Positions 42,991 through 52,380 of a DNA stretch of 64,000 nt are shown here, one piece after another. The position numbers and the translations under genes are program-made. Numbering within the stretch: position 1 is the first letter of the stretch; every line of letters starts with the position of its first letter. The notes under the pieces were generated by a model, which had not been told where the DNA came from, did no database searches, and saw nothing but the letters and a program-made list of their open reading frames with translations. Source of the DNA: Caulobacteraceae bacterium UBA3198 (GTDB lineage: Bacteria > Pseudomonadota > Alphaproteobacteria > Caulobacterales > Caulobacteraceae); contig DEWY01000002.1 of NCBI GenBank assembly GCA_002363865.1, forward strand, positions 1-64,000, in the 5' to 3' direction.

Positions 42991-44484
42991 ATGCACTGGC
43001 TGACTTGGCAAAGCGTCGCAGCTCGAAGGTCCCCCTGGGCCGGCTATCTGTGGGCCGCCGGGGCCACCGCCCTGTCGGCCGCCCTCTATGTCGCCATCCT
43101 TCCGCTGGTAGGCGAGCGTACCGTCTATCTGATCTTCCTGCCCGCGGTTGTAGTCGGCGGGCTCATGGGCGGCGCCGGTCCAGGCCTGCTGGCGACCTTT
43201 GCGGGCATGGCCTGCGTCTGGGCCCTCGGAGGCCAAGCCACCTTCGCCGGGGCGGCCAACCAGGTCGACAGCCTGTTGTTCATCATCAGCGGCCTCGCCA
43301 TCGCAGCGGCCGGCCACCACCTCCAGCAACGCACCGAGGAAGGCTCGCAGGCGATCCTGCACCTGGCCGAGAGCGAGGCCCGCCTCCGCTCGATCCTGGA
43401 GACGGTGCCCGACGCCATGATCGTCATCGACGATCATGGGATTATGCGGTCCTTCAGCGTCGCGGCCGAGCGGTTGTTCGGCCTGCGGGCCGACGAAGCG
43501 GTGGGCCGCAATGTCTCGGTGCTGATGCCAAACCCCTACCGAGAACAGCACGACGCCTATCTGCAACGCTACATGCAGACGGGCGAGCGGCGGATCATCG
43601 GCATCGGCCGCGTGGTGGTCGGCGCGCGCAAGGACGGCTCGACCTTCCCCATGGAGCTGGCCGTAGGCGAGATGGAGACCGCGGGAAATCGCTTCTTCAC
43701 CGGCTTCGTCCGCGACCTGACCGAACGCCAGAGCACCGAACGCCGGGTTCAGGATCTGCAATCTGAACTGGTGCACGTCTCACGGCTGACCGCCCTGGGA
43801 GAGATGGCCTCGGCCCTGGCGCATGAGCTGAACCAGCCCCTGTCGGCCATCGCCAACTATATGAAGGGCTCCGAACGTCTGCTGGATGCGCCGACCCTCG
43901 ATCGCGACAAGATCAAGGGCGCCCTGTCGAGCGCCACCGAACAAGCCCTGCGGGCGGGTCATATCATCCGGCGCCTGCGGGACTTCGTCTCCAAGGGCGA
44001 ATCGGACCGGCGGATCGAAAACCTGCCCCAGCTCCTGGAGGAGGCCGGCGCCCTGGCCATGATCGGGGCCAAGGAGCGCGGCGTTCGCCTGGAGTTCCGG
44101 CTCGACCATCAGCTCAGCCTCGTCCTCGCCGACAAGGTTCAGGTTCAGCAGGTCCTGCTGAACCTGATGCGCAACGCCATCGACGCGATGGAGACCTCCC
44201 CGCGACGGGAGCTGACCGTCGCGACGCGGCCCGCGGCCGAGGACATGGTGGAGGTGGTGGTCTCCGATACCGGGCCGGGCATCGCTCCGGAGATGATGGA
44301 TCAGCTGTTCCAGCCTTTCGTGACCACCAAACCGCAAGGTATGGGTGTCGGGCTGTCGATCTCGCGAACGATCGTGGAGGCCCATGGGGGGCGGATCTGG
44401 GCGGAGCCCAATCCCGACGGCGGTACGATTTTCCGCTTCACCCTGCGGGCCGTGCGGCGTGAGGAATTGGAGTCCGATGACTGA
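42991..44484 (+). CDS. fixL: Oxygen-sensing histidine kinase FixL
   Basis: The 497-residue kinase has about four N-terminal membrane helices, then a PAS domain with the FixL heme pocket: [27 protein letters not shown], where the His in REQHDAY is the expected heme ligand and the Arg in IIGIGR the distal residue. The kinase core follows with the phospho-His in [16 protein letters not shown], then the N box [12 protein letters not shown] and G boxes [11 protein letters not shown] and [18 protein letters not shown]. When oxygen leaves the heme it should phosphorylate FixJ. Its end overlaps fixJ by 8 nt. Confidence 0.92.
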   Translation: MHWLTWQSVAARRSPWAGYLWAAGATALSAALYVAILPLVGERTVYLIFLPAVVVGGLMGGAGPGLLATFAGMACVWALGGQATFAGAANQVDSLLFIISGLAIAAAGHHLQQRTEEGSQAILHLAESEARLRSILETVPDAMIVIDDHGIMRSFSVAAERLFGLRADEAVGRNVSVLMPNPYREQHDAYLQRYMQTGERRIIGIGRVVVGARKDGSTFPMELAVGEMETAGNRFFTGFVRDLTERQSTERRVQDLQSELVHVSRLTALGEMASALAHELNQPLSAIANYMKGSERLLDAPTLDRDKIKGALSSATEQALRAGHIIRRLRDFVSKGESDRRIENLPQLLEEAGALAMIGAKERGVRLEFRLDHQLSLVLADKVQVQQVLLNLMRNAIDAMETSPRRELTVATRPAAEDMVEVVVSDTGPGIAPEMMDQLFQPFVTTKPQGMGVGLSISRTIVEAHGGRIWAEPNPDGGTIFRFTLRAVRREELESDD

Positions 44485-45079
44485 GTCTGTGGTTCACGTA
44501 ATCGACGACGACGAGGCGATGCGGGACTCCCTCGCCTTTCTCCTGGACTCCGCCGGCCTGACCGCCTGCACCTACGACTCGGCCCAGCTCTTCCTGGACG
44601 CCCTGGAGACCGCGCCGCCTGGCGTCATCGTCACCGACATCCGCATGCCTGGCCTGACCGGGCTCGACCTGGTTCGACGGCTGAAGGCGCGGAGCTGCGC
44701 CTATCCCGTGATCATGATCACCGGCCATGGCGACGTGCCCCTGGCGGTGGAGGCCATGAAGGCCGGGGTCGTCGACTTCCTGGAAAAACCGTTCGAAGAA
44801 GAGAACCTGCTGGCGGCCATCCGGTCGGCCCAGTGTCCCGCCGCCGAGGTCAACGCCGATCCAGAGCGCGAGCGGGTCAAGACGGTGCTGGAGAGCCTGT
44901 CGCCCCGTGAGCACGAGGTGCTCGACGGCGTTGTCGAGGGTAAGCTCAACAAGGTGATTGCGCACGAGCTGGGCATCAGCCCCAGGACCGTAGAGGTCTA
45001 CCGGGCCAATGTGATGTCCAAGACCGGCGCCCGGGGTCTGTCGGAGCTGATCCGCATGGTCCTGCTGGTCCGATCCTAG
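44477..45079 (+). CDS. fixJ: Response regulator FixJ
   Basis: The 200-residue regulator has a receiver domain ([19 protein letters not shown], phospho-Asp in [10 protein letters not shown], Lys in FLEKPFEEE) and a LuxR-type helix-turn-helix ([45 protein letters not shown]). Under low oxygen, phosphorylated FixJ should activate the fixK gene nearby. ATG 44477 lies inside the end of fixL, showing translational coupling. Confidence 0.94.
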   Translation: MTESVVHVIDDDEAMRDSLAFLLDSAGLTACTYDSAQLFLDALETAPPGVIVTDIRMPGLTGLDLVRRLKARSCAYPVIMITGHGDVPLAVEAMKAGVVDFLEKPFEEENLLAAIRSAQCPAAEVNADPERERVKTVLESLSPREHEVLDGVVEGKLNKVIAHELGISPRTVEVYRANVMSKTGARGLSELIRMVLLVRS

Positions 45080-45102
45080 TCGGGGGTGGAGCCCCCCGGC
45101 CT

Positions 45103-45116
45103 TTGCGGTGGATCAA
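45103..45116 (+). promoter_or_regulatory. FixK/FNR-like box upstream of the receiver gene
   Basis: TTGCGGTGGATCAA fits TTGAT-N4-ATCAA with a perfect right half and a two-base mismatch in the left. It ends 57 nt before ATG 45174, a spacing that suits a class II activator site. Confidence 0.45.
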
Positions 45117-45173
45117 GGACGCGGCTTGTCCTGGCCCTAGGGTGGACGTTCCACACCGCTGATCTCCCGGCCC

Positions 45174-45563
45174 ATGCTTCCTGATTCGCTCACCTTGATC
45201 CGCCCGGCGCCCATGGTCGTCCTGCTGGACGACGACGCGGCCCTGCGCCGGGCCCTCACCTTCTTCCTGGAGATTGAGGGCTACCGGGTGCGCGCCTGCG
45301 CCACGGGCGAGGAACTGGTGACCCAGGCGCTGCCTGACGCCGAGGCCTGCCTTGTCCTCGACTACCGCCTCGCGGGCATGTCCGGGCTCGACGTATTGCA
45401 GACCCTCAGGGACCGGGGTGTCAGCCTGCCGGCCATCCTCATCACCAGCAATCCGCCGCCGGGCGTCCGCGCCCACGCCGCGCGCCTGCAGGCCCAGCTG
45501 GTGGAGAAACCCCTGCTAGGGGATCTTCTGCTCGGCCACATCCACCGGATCCTGCCGCTCTGA
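45174..45563 (+). CDS. Single-domain response regulator
   Basis: The 129-residue protein is one receiver domain: MVVLLDDDAALRRALTFFLE with the acidic pair, phospho-Asp in CLVLDYRLAGMSGLDVLQ, Thr/Ser in LITSNPP and Lys in LVEKPLLGDLL. It has no output domain, so it may compete for phosphate from FixL or act as a connector. Its position between fixJ and fixK and a FixK-like box upstream tie it to the oxygen response. Confidence 0.85.
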   Translation: MLPDSLTLIRPAPMVVLLDDDAALRRALTFFLEIEGYRVRACATGEELVTQALPDAEACLVLDYRLAGMSGLDVLQTLRDRGVSLPAILITSNPPPGVRAHAARLQAQLVEKPLLGDLLLGHIHRILPL

Positions 45564-45587
45564 GACGCCGCCTGACCGGGTCAGGCT

Positions 45588-46190
45588 CTAGGCGGCCGCC
45601 GCGCCCAGGCGACGCATTCGGGCGATCCAGCGCAGACGCCGCGCGGGGCTGGGCGACTCAGCGGGCCCCAGAGCCATCTCCCGCACCGGCCGCACGCCGG
45701 AAATCCACAGCAGCCCGCGGCTGACGCACTTCAGGCCATGAGCGAAGAAGACGAGCCGGAAGATGAAGCCCGGCATGCCCATGGTCACCACCACCCGGGC
45801 TGAGCGCCCGCCCAGCAGCCCCTTCACGCCCTTGGCCTCGCCCGGGGCCGCCAGGGCCAGCCCATAGCGAAACACCTGCTCGAGGAAGGCCTTGAACACC
45901 GCCGGCGGGGCCCCCAGCCACAGGGGATAGATCATCACCAGATGGTCAGCCTCGCGCACGGCGGCCTGGATGTCCTCAACCTCCGGCGTCACGGGGCCCA
46001 AGAAGTCGGCCTGGGAGGTGATCGGCGGCAGGGACAGGCCGCCGACCTCGATGCGCCTGACCTGGTGGCCGGCCGCTTGCGCGCCCTCCCCATAGGCGGT
46101 GGCCAGGGCCGAGCAGAGCCGGTCGGGATGGGGGTCCGGGTGGCCGTTGATCAGCAGGATCTTGCGGTGGGCGGTTCGGGTGTTCGTCAT
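45588..46190 (-). CDS. NAD(P)H-quinone reductase, flavodoxin fold
   Basis: The 200-residue flavoprotein matches NAD(P)H dehydrogenase (quinone)/YwrO-type enzymes: KILLINGHPDPHPDRLCSALATAYGEGAQAAGH, LVMIYPLWLGAPPAVFKAFLEQVFRYGLA, and VVVTMGMPGF. It would reduce quinones by two electrons in the cytoplasm. ATG 46190 follows CAGGAG. A FixK box lies 50 nt upstream, suggesting induction under low oxygen. Confidence 0.86.
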   Translation of the reverse strand: MTNTRTAHRKILLINGHPDPHPDRLCSALATAYGEGAQAAGHQVRRIEVGGLSLPPITSQADFLGPVTPEVEDIQAAVREADHLVMIYPLWLGAPPAVFKAFLEQVFRYGLALAAPGEAKGVKGLLGGRSARVVVTMGMPGFIFRLVFFAHGLKCVSRGLLWISGVRPVREMALGPAESPSPARRLRWIARMRRLGAAAA

Positions 46191-46239
46191 GGTCGCGCTC
46201 CTGGCGGGCCAGACTGCGGCAGCAGGTCGCCCCCTCGCC

Positions 46240-46253
46240 TTGACCAGGGTCAA
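46240..46253. promoter_or_regulatory. FixK/FNR box
   Basis: TTGACCAGGGTCAA is a perfect palindromic TTGAC-N4-GTCAA, the FixK/FNR consensus form. It lies 49 nt upstream of the quinone reductase ATG (fitting a class II site for it) and 132 nt upstream of fixK, where it could act in feedback. Confidence 0.7.
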
Positions 46254-46301
46254 GGACGCCCCCGCGATCGGGCGCCAGATAGAGGCTGGCCCCGCAAATC
46301 C

Positions 46302-46319
46302 GGGAAACTACTTAGGTAG
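46302..46319. promoter_or_regulatory. Candidate FixJ site upstream of fixK
   Basis: GGGAAACTACTTAGGTAG contains the imperfect palindrome CTACTTAGGTAG next to GGGAAA. Read on the other strand it gives CTACCTAAGTAGTTTCCC, similar to FixJ sites as I remember them (TAxGTAxTTTCCC). It lies 66 nt before the fixK start codon. Confidence 0.4.
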
Positions 46320-46385
46320 CAGACCCGAATGTCGGGCGAAGGCGGCGCGGGCCAGGATGCGGTCATCGGCTCAAGGACCCCCGCC

Positions 46386-47030
46386 ATGACCCTCGCCTAC
46401 GCCCCCGACGCTCCCCTCGCCACCCCGGCCATCGCCCAGGTGATGGAACGCCTCGGTCTGCGGATGACCTTCGCCAAGGACGAGGAGATCTTCTGCCAGG
46501 ATGAAGAGGCGGACCTGCTCTATATCGTCGTCTCCGGCGCCGTGCGAACCACCCGGCTGCTGAGCGACGGCCGCCGGCAGGTGGGCAGCTTCTACTATCC
46601 CGGCGATCTGGTGGGTCTGGAGACCGGCGACCTGCACCGCTTCTCCGCTGAAGCCCTGTGCGACAGCACCCTGCTGGTGGTCAAACGCTCGGCGGTGAAG
46701 ACCTTCGCCGGCGACGAGGACCTGGACCGCGCGCTGTGGCAGGCCACCCGTCGCGAGCTGGAACGCACCCAGGAGCACCTACTGGTGCTGGGCCGCAAGA
46801 CCGCCTGCGAAAAGGTCGCCTCCTTCCTGATGGACCTCGCCCAGCGCGACCGGTCCGAGCAGATCGCCCTGCCCATGGGCCGCCAGGACATGGCCGACTA
46901 TCTCGGCCTCACCATCGAGACCGTGTCGCGGATGCTGACCCAGCTCCAGGGTGCCTCGGTCGTCGAATTCGACGGCTGCCGTCGCTTCCGCGTCACGCGC
47001 TGGGATGCGCTGGAACGCCTCGCCGAATAG
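46386..47030 (+). CDS. fixK: Crp/Fnr-family regulator FixK
   Basis: The 214-residue regulator has a cyclic-nucleotide-type beta barrel (LLYIVVSGAVRTTRLLSDGRRQVGSFYYPGDLVGLE) and a winged helix-turn-helix (MGRQDMADYLGLTIETVSRMLTQLQ). The N-terminus lacks the cysteine cluster of Fnr (there is one Cys in IFCQDEE), so it does not sense oxygen through an iron-sulfur cluster and fits FixK. It should bind TTGAC/T-N4-G/ATCAA boxes such as that at 46240-46253. Confidence 0.86.
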   Translation: MTLAYAPDAPLATPAIAQVMERLGLRMTFAKDEEIFCQDEEADLLYIVVSGAVRTTRLLSDGRRQVGSFYYPGDLVGLETGDLHRFSAEALCDSTLLVVKRSAVKTFAGDEDLDRALWQATRRELERTQEHLLVLGRKTACEKVASFLMDLAQRDRSEQIALPMGRQDMADYLGLTIETVSRMLTQLQGASVVEFDGCRRFRVTRWDALERLAE

Positions 47031-47101
47031 GCCAAAAGCCGCACCTGTTCCCCACCGACCTGAGTCACAGCGCCCTGCGGAACTTCGCCGAGTATGCCCC
47101 G

Positions 47102-48481
47102 ATGACCGTGCTCTACAATCCCCACGCCCCCGCCGACGCGCAGCTGATCGCCAAGTACGATGGCCGCGCCCCCCGCTACACCAGCTATCCCACGGCGGTG
47201 CAGTTCACTCCGGAGGTGAACGAGGCGACCTACCGCGCCTGGCTGGCCGCCCTGCCGGTGACCACACCGGTCTCGGTCTATCTGCACATCCCCTTCTGCG
47301 CCCGGCTCTGCTGGTACTGCGGCTGCAACACTCGGGCGGTGAACCGCCATGAGCCGGTCAGCGAATATGTGACCCTGCTCATGCGCGAGCTCTCCACCCT
47401 GGAGCAGGCCCTGCCGGGCAAGATGTCGGTGGGCGACATCCATCTGGGCGGCGGCACCCCCAACATGCTCAGCGTCGAGGAGCTGGCCACCATCTTTGGC
47501 GGCCTGCGGCATGTCTTCCACGTGGCCCCGGACGCCGAGATCGCCGCCGAGCTGGACCCGGCGGTCCTGTCGCGGGACTGGATCCGCGCGGCGGCCTATC
47601 ACGGCCTGTCGCGGGCCAGCCTCGGAGTGCAGAACCTGGCGCCGGAGGTCCAGAGCGCGGTGAACCGCCAGGAGAAGTTCGAGGACATCGCCGAGTGCGT
47701 GGCGACCTTGCGCGAGGCCGGCGTCGCCTCGGTCAACCTCGACCTGATGTACGGCCTGCCCCACCAGACGACCCGCAACACGCTTTCTACCCTGGACGCG
47801 GTGCTGACCCTGCGCCCTGAGCGGCTGGCCCTGTTCGGCTACGCCCATGTGCCCTGGATGAAGGCCCACCAGCAGCTGATCGACGAGGCCGCCCTGCCAG
47901 GCCCCGCCGAGCGGCTGGAGCAGAGCCAGGCCGCCGCCGAGCGGCTGAAGGCCGAGGGCTACGTGCAGATCGGCCTCGACCACTTCGCCCTGCCCGGGGA
48001 CACCCTGGCAAAAGCCGCCGCCGAGGGGACCCTGCATCGCAATTTCCAGGGCTACACTACTGATGCGGCCGGCACCCTGCTCGGCCTCGGCGCCTCGGCC
48101 ATTGGCACGACGCCCGGCGGCTATGTGCAGAACATCACCGCCGAGCTGGGCTGGCGCCATGCGGTCGCCGACGGCAAGCTGCCCATCGCGCGCGGCGTGG
48201 CGGTCACCGACGAAGACCGCTTCCGCGCCGACATCATCGAGCGGCTGATGTGCGACTTCGCCGTGGATCTCGTCGCCGCCTGCGAGCGGCATGGGCGCAA
48301 GCTCGCCGATCTGCACGACGCCATCGCCCGGCTGCACGACTTCCAGCAGGACGGCCTGGCGACCTGGGACGGTCAGATGCTGAGCATCACCCCCCGCGGC
48401 CGGATGCTGGTGCGCTCGATCTGCGCCCTGTTCGACGCCTATCTGGCGCCGGACGCCCAGCGGCACGCCAAGGCGATCTGA
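47102..48481 (+). CDS. hemN: Oxygen-independent coproporphyrinogen III oxidase
   Basis: This radical-SAM enzyme makes protoporphyrinogen IX without oxygen for heme synthesis. The cluster motif is CARLCWYCGC (CxxxCxxC) after VSVYLHIPF, then GGGTPNMLSVEEL, LDLMYGLPHQT and GLDHFALPGDTLAKA. The 459-residue length is normal for HemN. ATG 47102 is chosen; the frame upstream is a shadow of fixK. Being next to fixK it is probably induced at low oxygen, although I see no clear FixK box in the 71-nt gap. Confidence 0.94.
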   Translation: MTVLYNPHAPADAQLIAKYDGRAPRYTSYPTAVQFTPEVNEATYRAWLAALPVTTPVSVYLHIPFCARLCWYCGCNTRAVNRHEPVSEYVTLLMRELSTLEQALPGKMSVGDIHLGGGTPNMLSVEELATIFGGLRHVFHVAPDAEIAAELDPAVLSRDWIRAAAYHGLSRASLGVQNLAPEVQSAVNRQEKFEDIAECVATLREAGVASVNLDLMYGLPHQTTRNTLSTLDAVLTLRPERLALFGYAHVPWMKAHQQLIDEAALPGPAERLEQSQAAAERLKAEGYVQIGLDHFALPGDTLAKAAAEGTLHRNFQGYTTDAAGTLLGLGASAIGTTPGGYVQNITAELGWRHAVADGKLPIARGVAVTDEDRFRADIIERLMCDFAVDLVAACERHGRKLADLHDAIARLHDFQQDGLATWDGQMLSITPRGRMLVRSICALFDAYLAPDAQRHAKAI

Positions 48482-48557
48482 CGCCACCACGCCCGCTGAC
48501 ATTTCAGACCAAATGTCCTAGGTCGGTAGCCCTGGGTCATTGGCGGGGAGTCGTCCC

Positions 48558-49469
48558 ATGAGCGTGTGCGTCCTGGGCGGCGTCAATCTGGACCATGTGG
48601 CGCAGGCGGCCGTTCTGCCCCGTCCCGGCGAGACCGTCGCCAGCCGAAGTCTCGCCCAGTTTCCCGGCGGCAAGGGCGCCAACCAGGCCGTGGCCGCCGC
48701 CCGCCTGGGCGCGCAGGTGCGCTTGCTGGGCGCCGTCGGCCAGGATGGCGCCGGCGACGTCATGTTGGACTTTCTGGCCCACGCAGGCGTGGATATCGGC
48801 GGCGTTCGCCGCGAGCCATCGGCGCCCACTGGTCAGGCCTTCATCACCGTCGATGACGCCGCGCGAAACATGATTGTGGTCGCCGCCGGGGCCAACGCCC
48901 TCTATGGCGCGGACGCGGCGAGCGCCGCTGACCTCGGCAGGGCCGGCGTGATCCTCACCCAGTTCGAGGCCACTCTGGCGGCCATCGAGACCATCTTCAC
49001 CCGACCAGAAGCCGCAGGCGCCCTGAAGATCCTCAACACCGCCCCGGCCCTTTTAGACGGCGCGCCGCTGCTTGCCCTGGCCGACATGCTGATCCTCAAC
49101 GAGACCGAGCTGGCGAGCTTTGCGGGCCTGGACGCCGAGCCGGCCGACCCTGAAGCCGCCATCGCCGCAGCGCGGTCGCTTGCCCGGTACGGTCAGACGG
49201 TGCTGGCCACCCTGGGCGCTGCAGGCGCCGTTGCGGTGCGGGGAGACGAGGTGTTTCGGGTGGCGGGCCTGCGCCAGCAGGCGGTGGACACCACCGGGGC
49301 CGGCGACTGCTTCTGCGGCGCGCTGGCCGCGGGCCTGGACCGGGGCCGCGCTCTGCCAGCCGCCATGGCCTTCGCCAACGCCGCGGCCGCCCTGTCGGTC
49401 ACCCGGGCTGGGGCCGCGGCCTCCATGCCCACCGCCGCCGAGGTCGAGGTGCTGCTGGCGACGACCTGA
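48558..49469 (+). CDS. Ribokinase-like PfkB sugar kinase
   Basis: The 303-residue enzyme phosphorylates ribose or a related sugar. Motifs are CVLGGVNLDHVAQ, FPGGKGANQAVAAARLGAQVRLLGAVGQDGAGDVML (PfkB first signature), ILNETELASFAG, and the second signature VDTTGAGDCFCGALAAGLDRG with the catalytic Asp. ATG 48558 follows GGGGAG. No sugar transporter is adjacent. Confidence 0.88.
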   Translation: MSVCVLGGVNLDHVAQAAVLPRPGETVASRSLAQFPGGKGANQAVAAARLGAQVRLLGAVGQDGAGDVMLDFLAHAGVDIGGVRREPSAPTGQAFITVDDAARNMIVVAAGANALYGADAASAADLGRAGVILTQFEATLAAIETIFTRPEAAGALKILNTAPALLDGAPLLALADMLILNETELASFAGLDAEPADPEAAIAAARSLARYGQTVLATLGAAGAVAVRGDEVFRVAGLRQQAVDTTGAGDCFCGALAAGLDRGRALPAAMAFANAAAALSVTRAGAAASMPTAAEVEVLLATT

Positions 49470-49475
49470 TCATCC

Positions 49476-50438
49476 CTAGTCCGCAGCGGCCTCACCGATG
49501 GCGGCGCGGCGGTACTCCCGGGGGGACTTGCCATAGGCGCTGCGGAAGGCCCGGCTGAAATGAGCCGAGCCGTTGAAGCCCCAGCGGAAGCAGATTTCCG
49601 AGATCGAGAGCTGGGCGCAGGCCGGGCTGGCGAGATCGGCGCGGCAGCGCTCCAGCCTGCGGCCGCGCACATAGCCGGTGAAGCTCTGCCCCTGGCCGGC
49701 GAACAGCTTCTGCAGATAACGCGGCGAGACCCCGTCCTCATCGGCCACCCGGCGCAGGGTGAGCTCCGGCTCGGCCAGCAGCACCTCGATGGTCTGGCGG
49801 ACCCGGTGCATCTGGACGGCGCGGGCGCCTTCCGCCCCACCCCGCGCGGCCGCCCCGCCATCCTGGGCCAGACAGGCGACCAGGAATTCGGTGAGCGCCA
49901 GTTCGACGGGACGAAGCTGATCGGAGGTCAGCTCATCCAGAGATTCAGCAGTCGCTCGCAACAGGCCTGAAAAGACGTGATTAATCCCCTGCCCTGCCGC
50001 CAGATGTCCGAGGCGCAGGGCCGAGGGCGCCAGCAGCCGGTGGTCCAGGGCCACCCGCGGCGCGGTGATGAACAGCAGGCGGAACCGGGTCTCCAATCTT
50101 AGCCCTGCGGCGTGCCCCGTCGGGCCATAGACGATGTCACCGGCCGCCATGGGAATCTCGCGGACCCCGTCTAGCAGCGTCGCCTCCCCCTCCAGCAGGA
50201 CAGCCATCCAGATGGCGGCGGGCTGGTGGGGATTGCGGCCGGAAATCTCCTGCGGCGTCGAGGCCACCACCGAAAACTCCACCCCCATGGGCGAGGTCAG
50301 GCTGGAGACCTGGGCATGGAAGGCGCCTTCTGCTGGCAGGTCGCCCACGGGCAGGCGCAGCCGCTCCATGGCCTCGCGCCAGGCGTCCCGGCGCTCCGGC
50401 TTCAGATAGGCGTCGGTGGTGAACTGCCAGGCCTTCAA
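49476..50438 (-). CDS. AraC-family transcriptional regulator
   Basis: The 320-residue regulator has an N-terminal ligand-binding part (AVLLEGEATLLDGVREIPMAAGDIVYGPTGHAAG, as in AraC_binding_2 proteins) and a C-terminal double helix-turn-helix (LTLRRVADEDGVSPRYLQKLFAGQGQSF and LSISEICFRWGFNGSAHFSRAFRSAYGKSPREYRR). It is the last gene after the formamidase, 9 nt away, and probably controls the catabolic operons around it. The start is TTG 50438. Confidence 0.87.
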   Translation of the reverse strand: MKAWQFTTDAYLKPERRDAWREAMERLRLPVGDLPAEGAFHAQVSSLTSPMGVEFSVVASTPQEISGRNPHQPAAIWMAVLLEGEATLLDGVREIPMAAGDIVYGPTGHAAGLRLETRFRLLFITAPRVALDHRLLAPSALRLGHLAAGQGINHVFSGLLRATAESLDELTSDQLRPVELALTEFLVACLAQDGGAAARGGAEGARAVQMHRVRQTIEVLLAEPELTLRRVADEDGVSPRYLQKLFAGQGQSFTGYVRGRRLERCRADLASPACAQLSISEICFRWGFNGSAHFSRAFRSAYGKSPREYRRAAIGEAAAD

Positions 50439-50447
50439 GGTCGGCGC

Positions 50448-51539
50448 CTAGGTCGGGTCACGCACGCTGCCCTTGGCCGGGAAGATGCCGCGGGGAATGC
50501 GCACATGGATGCCCTGGGTGCCGTCGACCACCTGGGTGATGGAGAAGTCGGCGGCCACGCTCATCAGGGAATAGGCGTCGTTGCGCGACAGGCCCTGCTG
50601 CTCGGTGAGCAGGCCCAGCATGTCGAGGGAGGCGTTCTTCATGGCGCGGTTAAGATCCGGATCGAAGCCATGGACAATCCACCAGTTCGGCGTCTCCAGG
50701 AGCGGCGACGGAAAGGTGAAATCCTTGCGCAGGACGATCTGCATCAGGACGTTCAGCGAGGCCTCGATGGCCGTGCCGCTGATCTCTCCGTCGCCCTGGC
50801 TGACATGGGGATCGCCAATGGAGAACAGGGCGCCATCCACCTGCACGGGGTAGTACATGGTCGCGCCTGCGCCGATGCGCCAGTTGTCGATATTGCCACC
50901 GTGCAGACCTGGCGGAATGGTGCTGACCCGGCCATTCACATTGGGCGCGACGCCGGCCGTACCCAGGTGCGGCCGCACGGGCACCCTAACGCCGGGCAAC
51001 GCGCCCTGGCGGTCGCAGACCGGACAGTTGGTGATGGTTCCGGGCGTCAGATACTTGCCGGGAAAGTCGTAGGCATAGAGCGCGCTGGCGGTCTGGGCGT
51101 TGGCGTCCAGCTCATAGATGGTCACCCGCTCCTTCTGGTCGAACTCGTCATAGAGGTGACCCCAGTTGGCGGCGAGGTTGGAGCCGTAATTGCAGCGCGG
51201 GACCATGCGCAGATAGCGCACCTCCAGCATGTCGCCAGGCTCGGCGCCTTCCACATGGATGGGCCCCGTCATGATGTGGACGCCGGGATTGCGGTCAGCC
51301 TCGGGAATCTCGCGGAAGATGGCGGTGACCGCCTCGTCCATCATCAGTTCGGGATCATCGCCCGCATGGTGGGTGATGGCCTCGGCCTGCACCAGGTCGC
51401 CGCTCTTGATCCTCAGGGCCGGGCCCCGTGCGGGATCGAAATAGCCCCAATGCACGGTCTTGGACGTGGCGTTCAGGGTGTGCAGGGCGCCCGGCAGGGT
51501 GTCGGCCCGGGTCTCGGTCGGCTCGCAGATAAAGGCCAT
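50448..51539 (-). CDS. Acetamidase/formamidase-family protein
   Basis: The 363-residue protein fits the FmdA/AmdA family, which releases ammonia from formamide, acetamide or similar small amides. Blocks are SGDLVQAEAITHHAGDD, HIMTGPIHVEGAEPGDMLEV, NCPVCDRQGALPGVRV, IPPGLHGGNIDNWRIGAGATMYYPVQVDGALFSIGDPHVSQGDGEISGTAIE, and NDAYSLMSVAADFSITQVVDG. It may handle an amide formed later in the pathway of the neighbouring oxygenases. AAGGAC precedes the ATG. Confidence 0.9.
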   Translation of the reverse strand: MAFICEPTETRADTLPGALHTLNATSKTVHWGYFDPARGPALRIKSGDLVQAEAITHHAGDDPELMMDEAVTAIFREIPEADRNPGVHIMTGPIHVEGAEPGDMLEVRYLRMVPRCNYGSNLAANWGHLYDEFDQKERVTIYELDANAQTASALYAYDFPGKYLTPGTITNCPVCDRQGALPGVRVPVRPHLGTAGVAPNVNGRVSTIPPGLHGGNIDNWRIGAGATMYYPVQVDGALFSIGDPHVSQGDGEISGTAIEASLNVLMQIVLRKDFTFPSPLLETPNWWIVHGFDPDLNRAMKNASLDMLGLLTEQQGLSRNDAYSLMSVAADFSITQVVDGTQGIHVRIPRGIFPAKGSVRDPT

Positions 51540-51564
51540 GGGACGTCCTTGGAATGTCGTGGGA

Positions 51565-52380
51565 TCAGGCGGCCTGGGCGGCCGGGCGGCTGTCGAGCAT
51601 CACCGTGGTCATGCTGAGCGAGCCGTGCTCGATGTGGTCGGGGCCGAAGACGGCGCGGTCGCAGGGCATCCGGGCGCCCAGTGCATAGAGCAGCGGCCAG
51701 TAGTGGTCGGGCGTCGGCACCGAACGGCTGGCCGCCTCGCCGAACGCCTCATAGGCCACCGCCACTTGCGGCTCGTCCTGAGCGATGGCGGCCTTGATGT
51801 GGTCGTTGAAGGCTGCGGCCCAGTCGAAGGCCGGGCGGTGGCGGGCGCCCCAGTCCATGGCCGGCAGGTTGTGGACAATGTTGCCGGTGGCGACGATCAG
51901 CACGCCTTCGTCGCGCAGGGGGGCGAGCTTGCGGCCCATCTCATAGTGCCAGGCCGGTGGCTTGCTGGCGTCCATCGACAGCTGCACCACCGGCACGTCG
52001 GCCTTGGGATAGGCCTTGCACAGCACCGACCAGGTCCCGTGATCCAGGCCCCAGCCCTCGTCCTGCGCCACGGGCAAGGGCGCCAGCAGCTCGGCCACGC
52101 GCCGCGCCAGGGCCGGATCGCCGGGCGCGGGGTACTGGACGTTGAACAGGGCCTGGGGGAAGGACGCGCCGAAGTCGTGGATGGTCCGCGGCTGGGCCAT
52201 GGCGGTGACGCCCACCCCGCGGGTCAGCCAGTGGGCGGAGACGCACAGGATGGCCCTGGGCTTGCCGATCGACTCCCCAATCGCCCCCCAGGCCGCGGTG
52301 GTGTCGTTGGTCTCGATGGCGATCATCGGGCTGCCGTGGCCGAAGAAGACCACCGGCAGGCGTTCGGCCGGCCCGCTCAT
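51565..52380 (-). CDS. LigB-type extradiol dioxygenase (DODA/YgiD-like)
   Basis: The 271-residue enzyme belongs to class III extradiol dioxygenases, which open catechol rings. Metal-binding histidines are visible in FFGHGSPM, CVSAHWLTRG and TGNIVHNLPAMDWG, and the late DHIEHGSLSMTTVML is typical of the 4,5-DOPA dioxygenase branch. Its start overlaps the stop of the Rieske oxygenase by 4 nt (ATGA), so ring hydroxylation and cleavage are probably sequential steps. Confidence 0.88.
   Translation of the reverse strand: MSGPAERLPVVFFGHGSPMIAIETNDTTAAWGAIGESIGKPRAILCVSAHWLTRGVGVTAMAQPRTIHDFGASFPQALFNVQYPAPGDPALARRVAELLAPLPVAQDEGWGLDHGTWSVLCKAYPKADVPVVQLSMDASKPPAWHYEMGRKLAPLRDEGVLIVATGNIVHNLPAMDWGARHRPAFDWAAAFNDHIKAAIAQDEPQVAVAYEAFGEAASRSVPTPDHYWPLLYALGARMPCDRAVFGPDHIEHGSLSMTTVMLDSRPAAQAA

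Noticed and set aside
42954..43766. 270-codon frame on the + strand overlapping fixL
   Set aside because: It is an Arg/Gly/Pro-rich out-of-frame shadow of the fixL coding sequence.
46898..48502. 534-codon frame on the - strand opposite hemN
   Set aside because: Shadow of hemN, with low-complexity composition and no conserved features.
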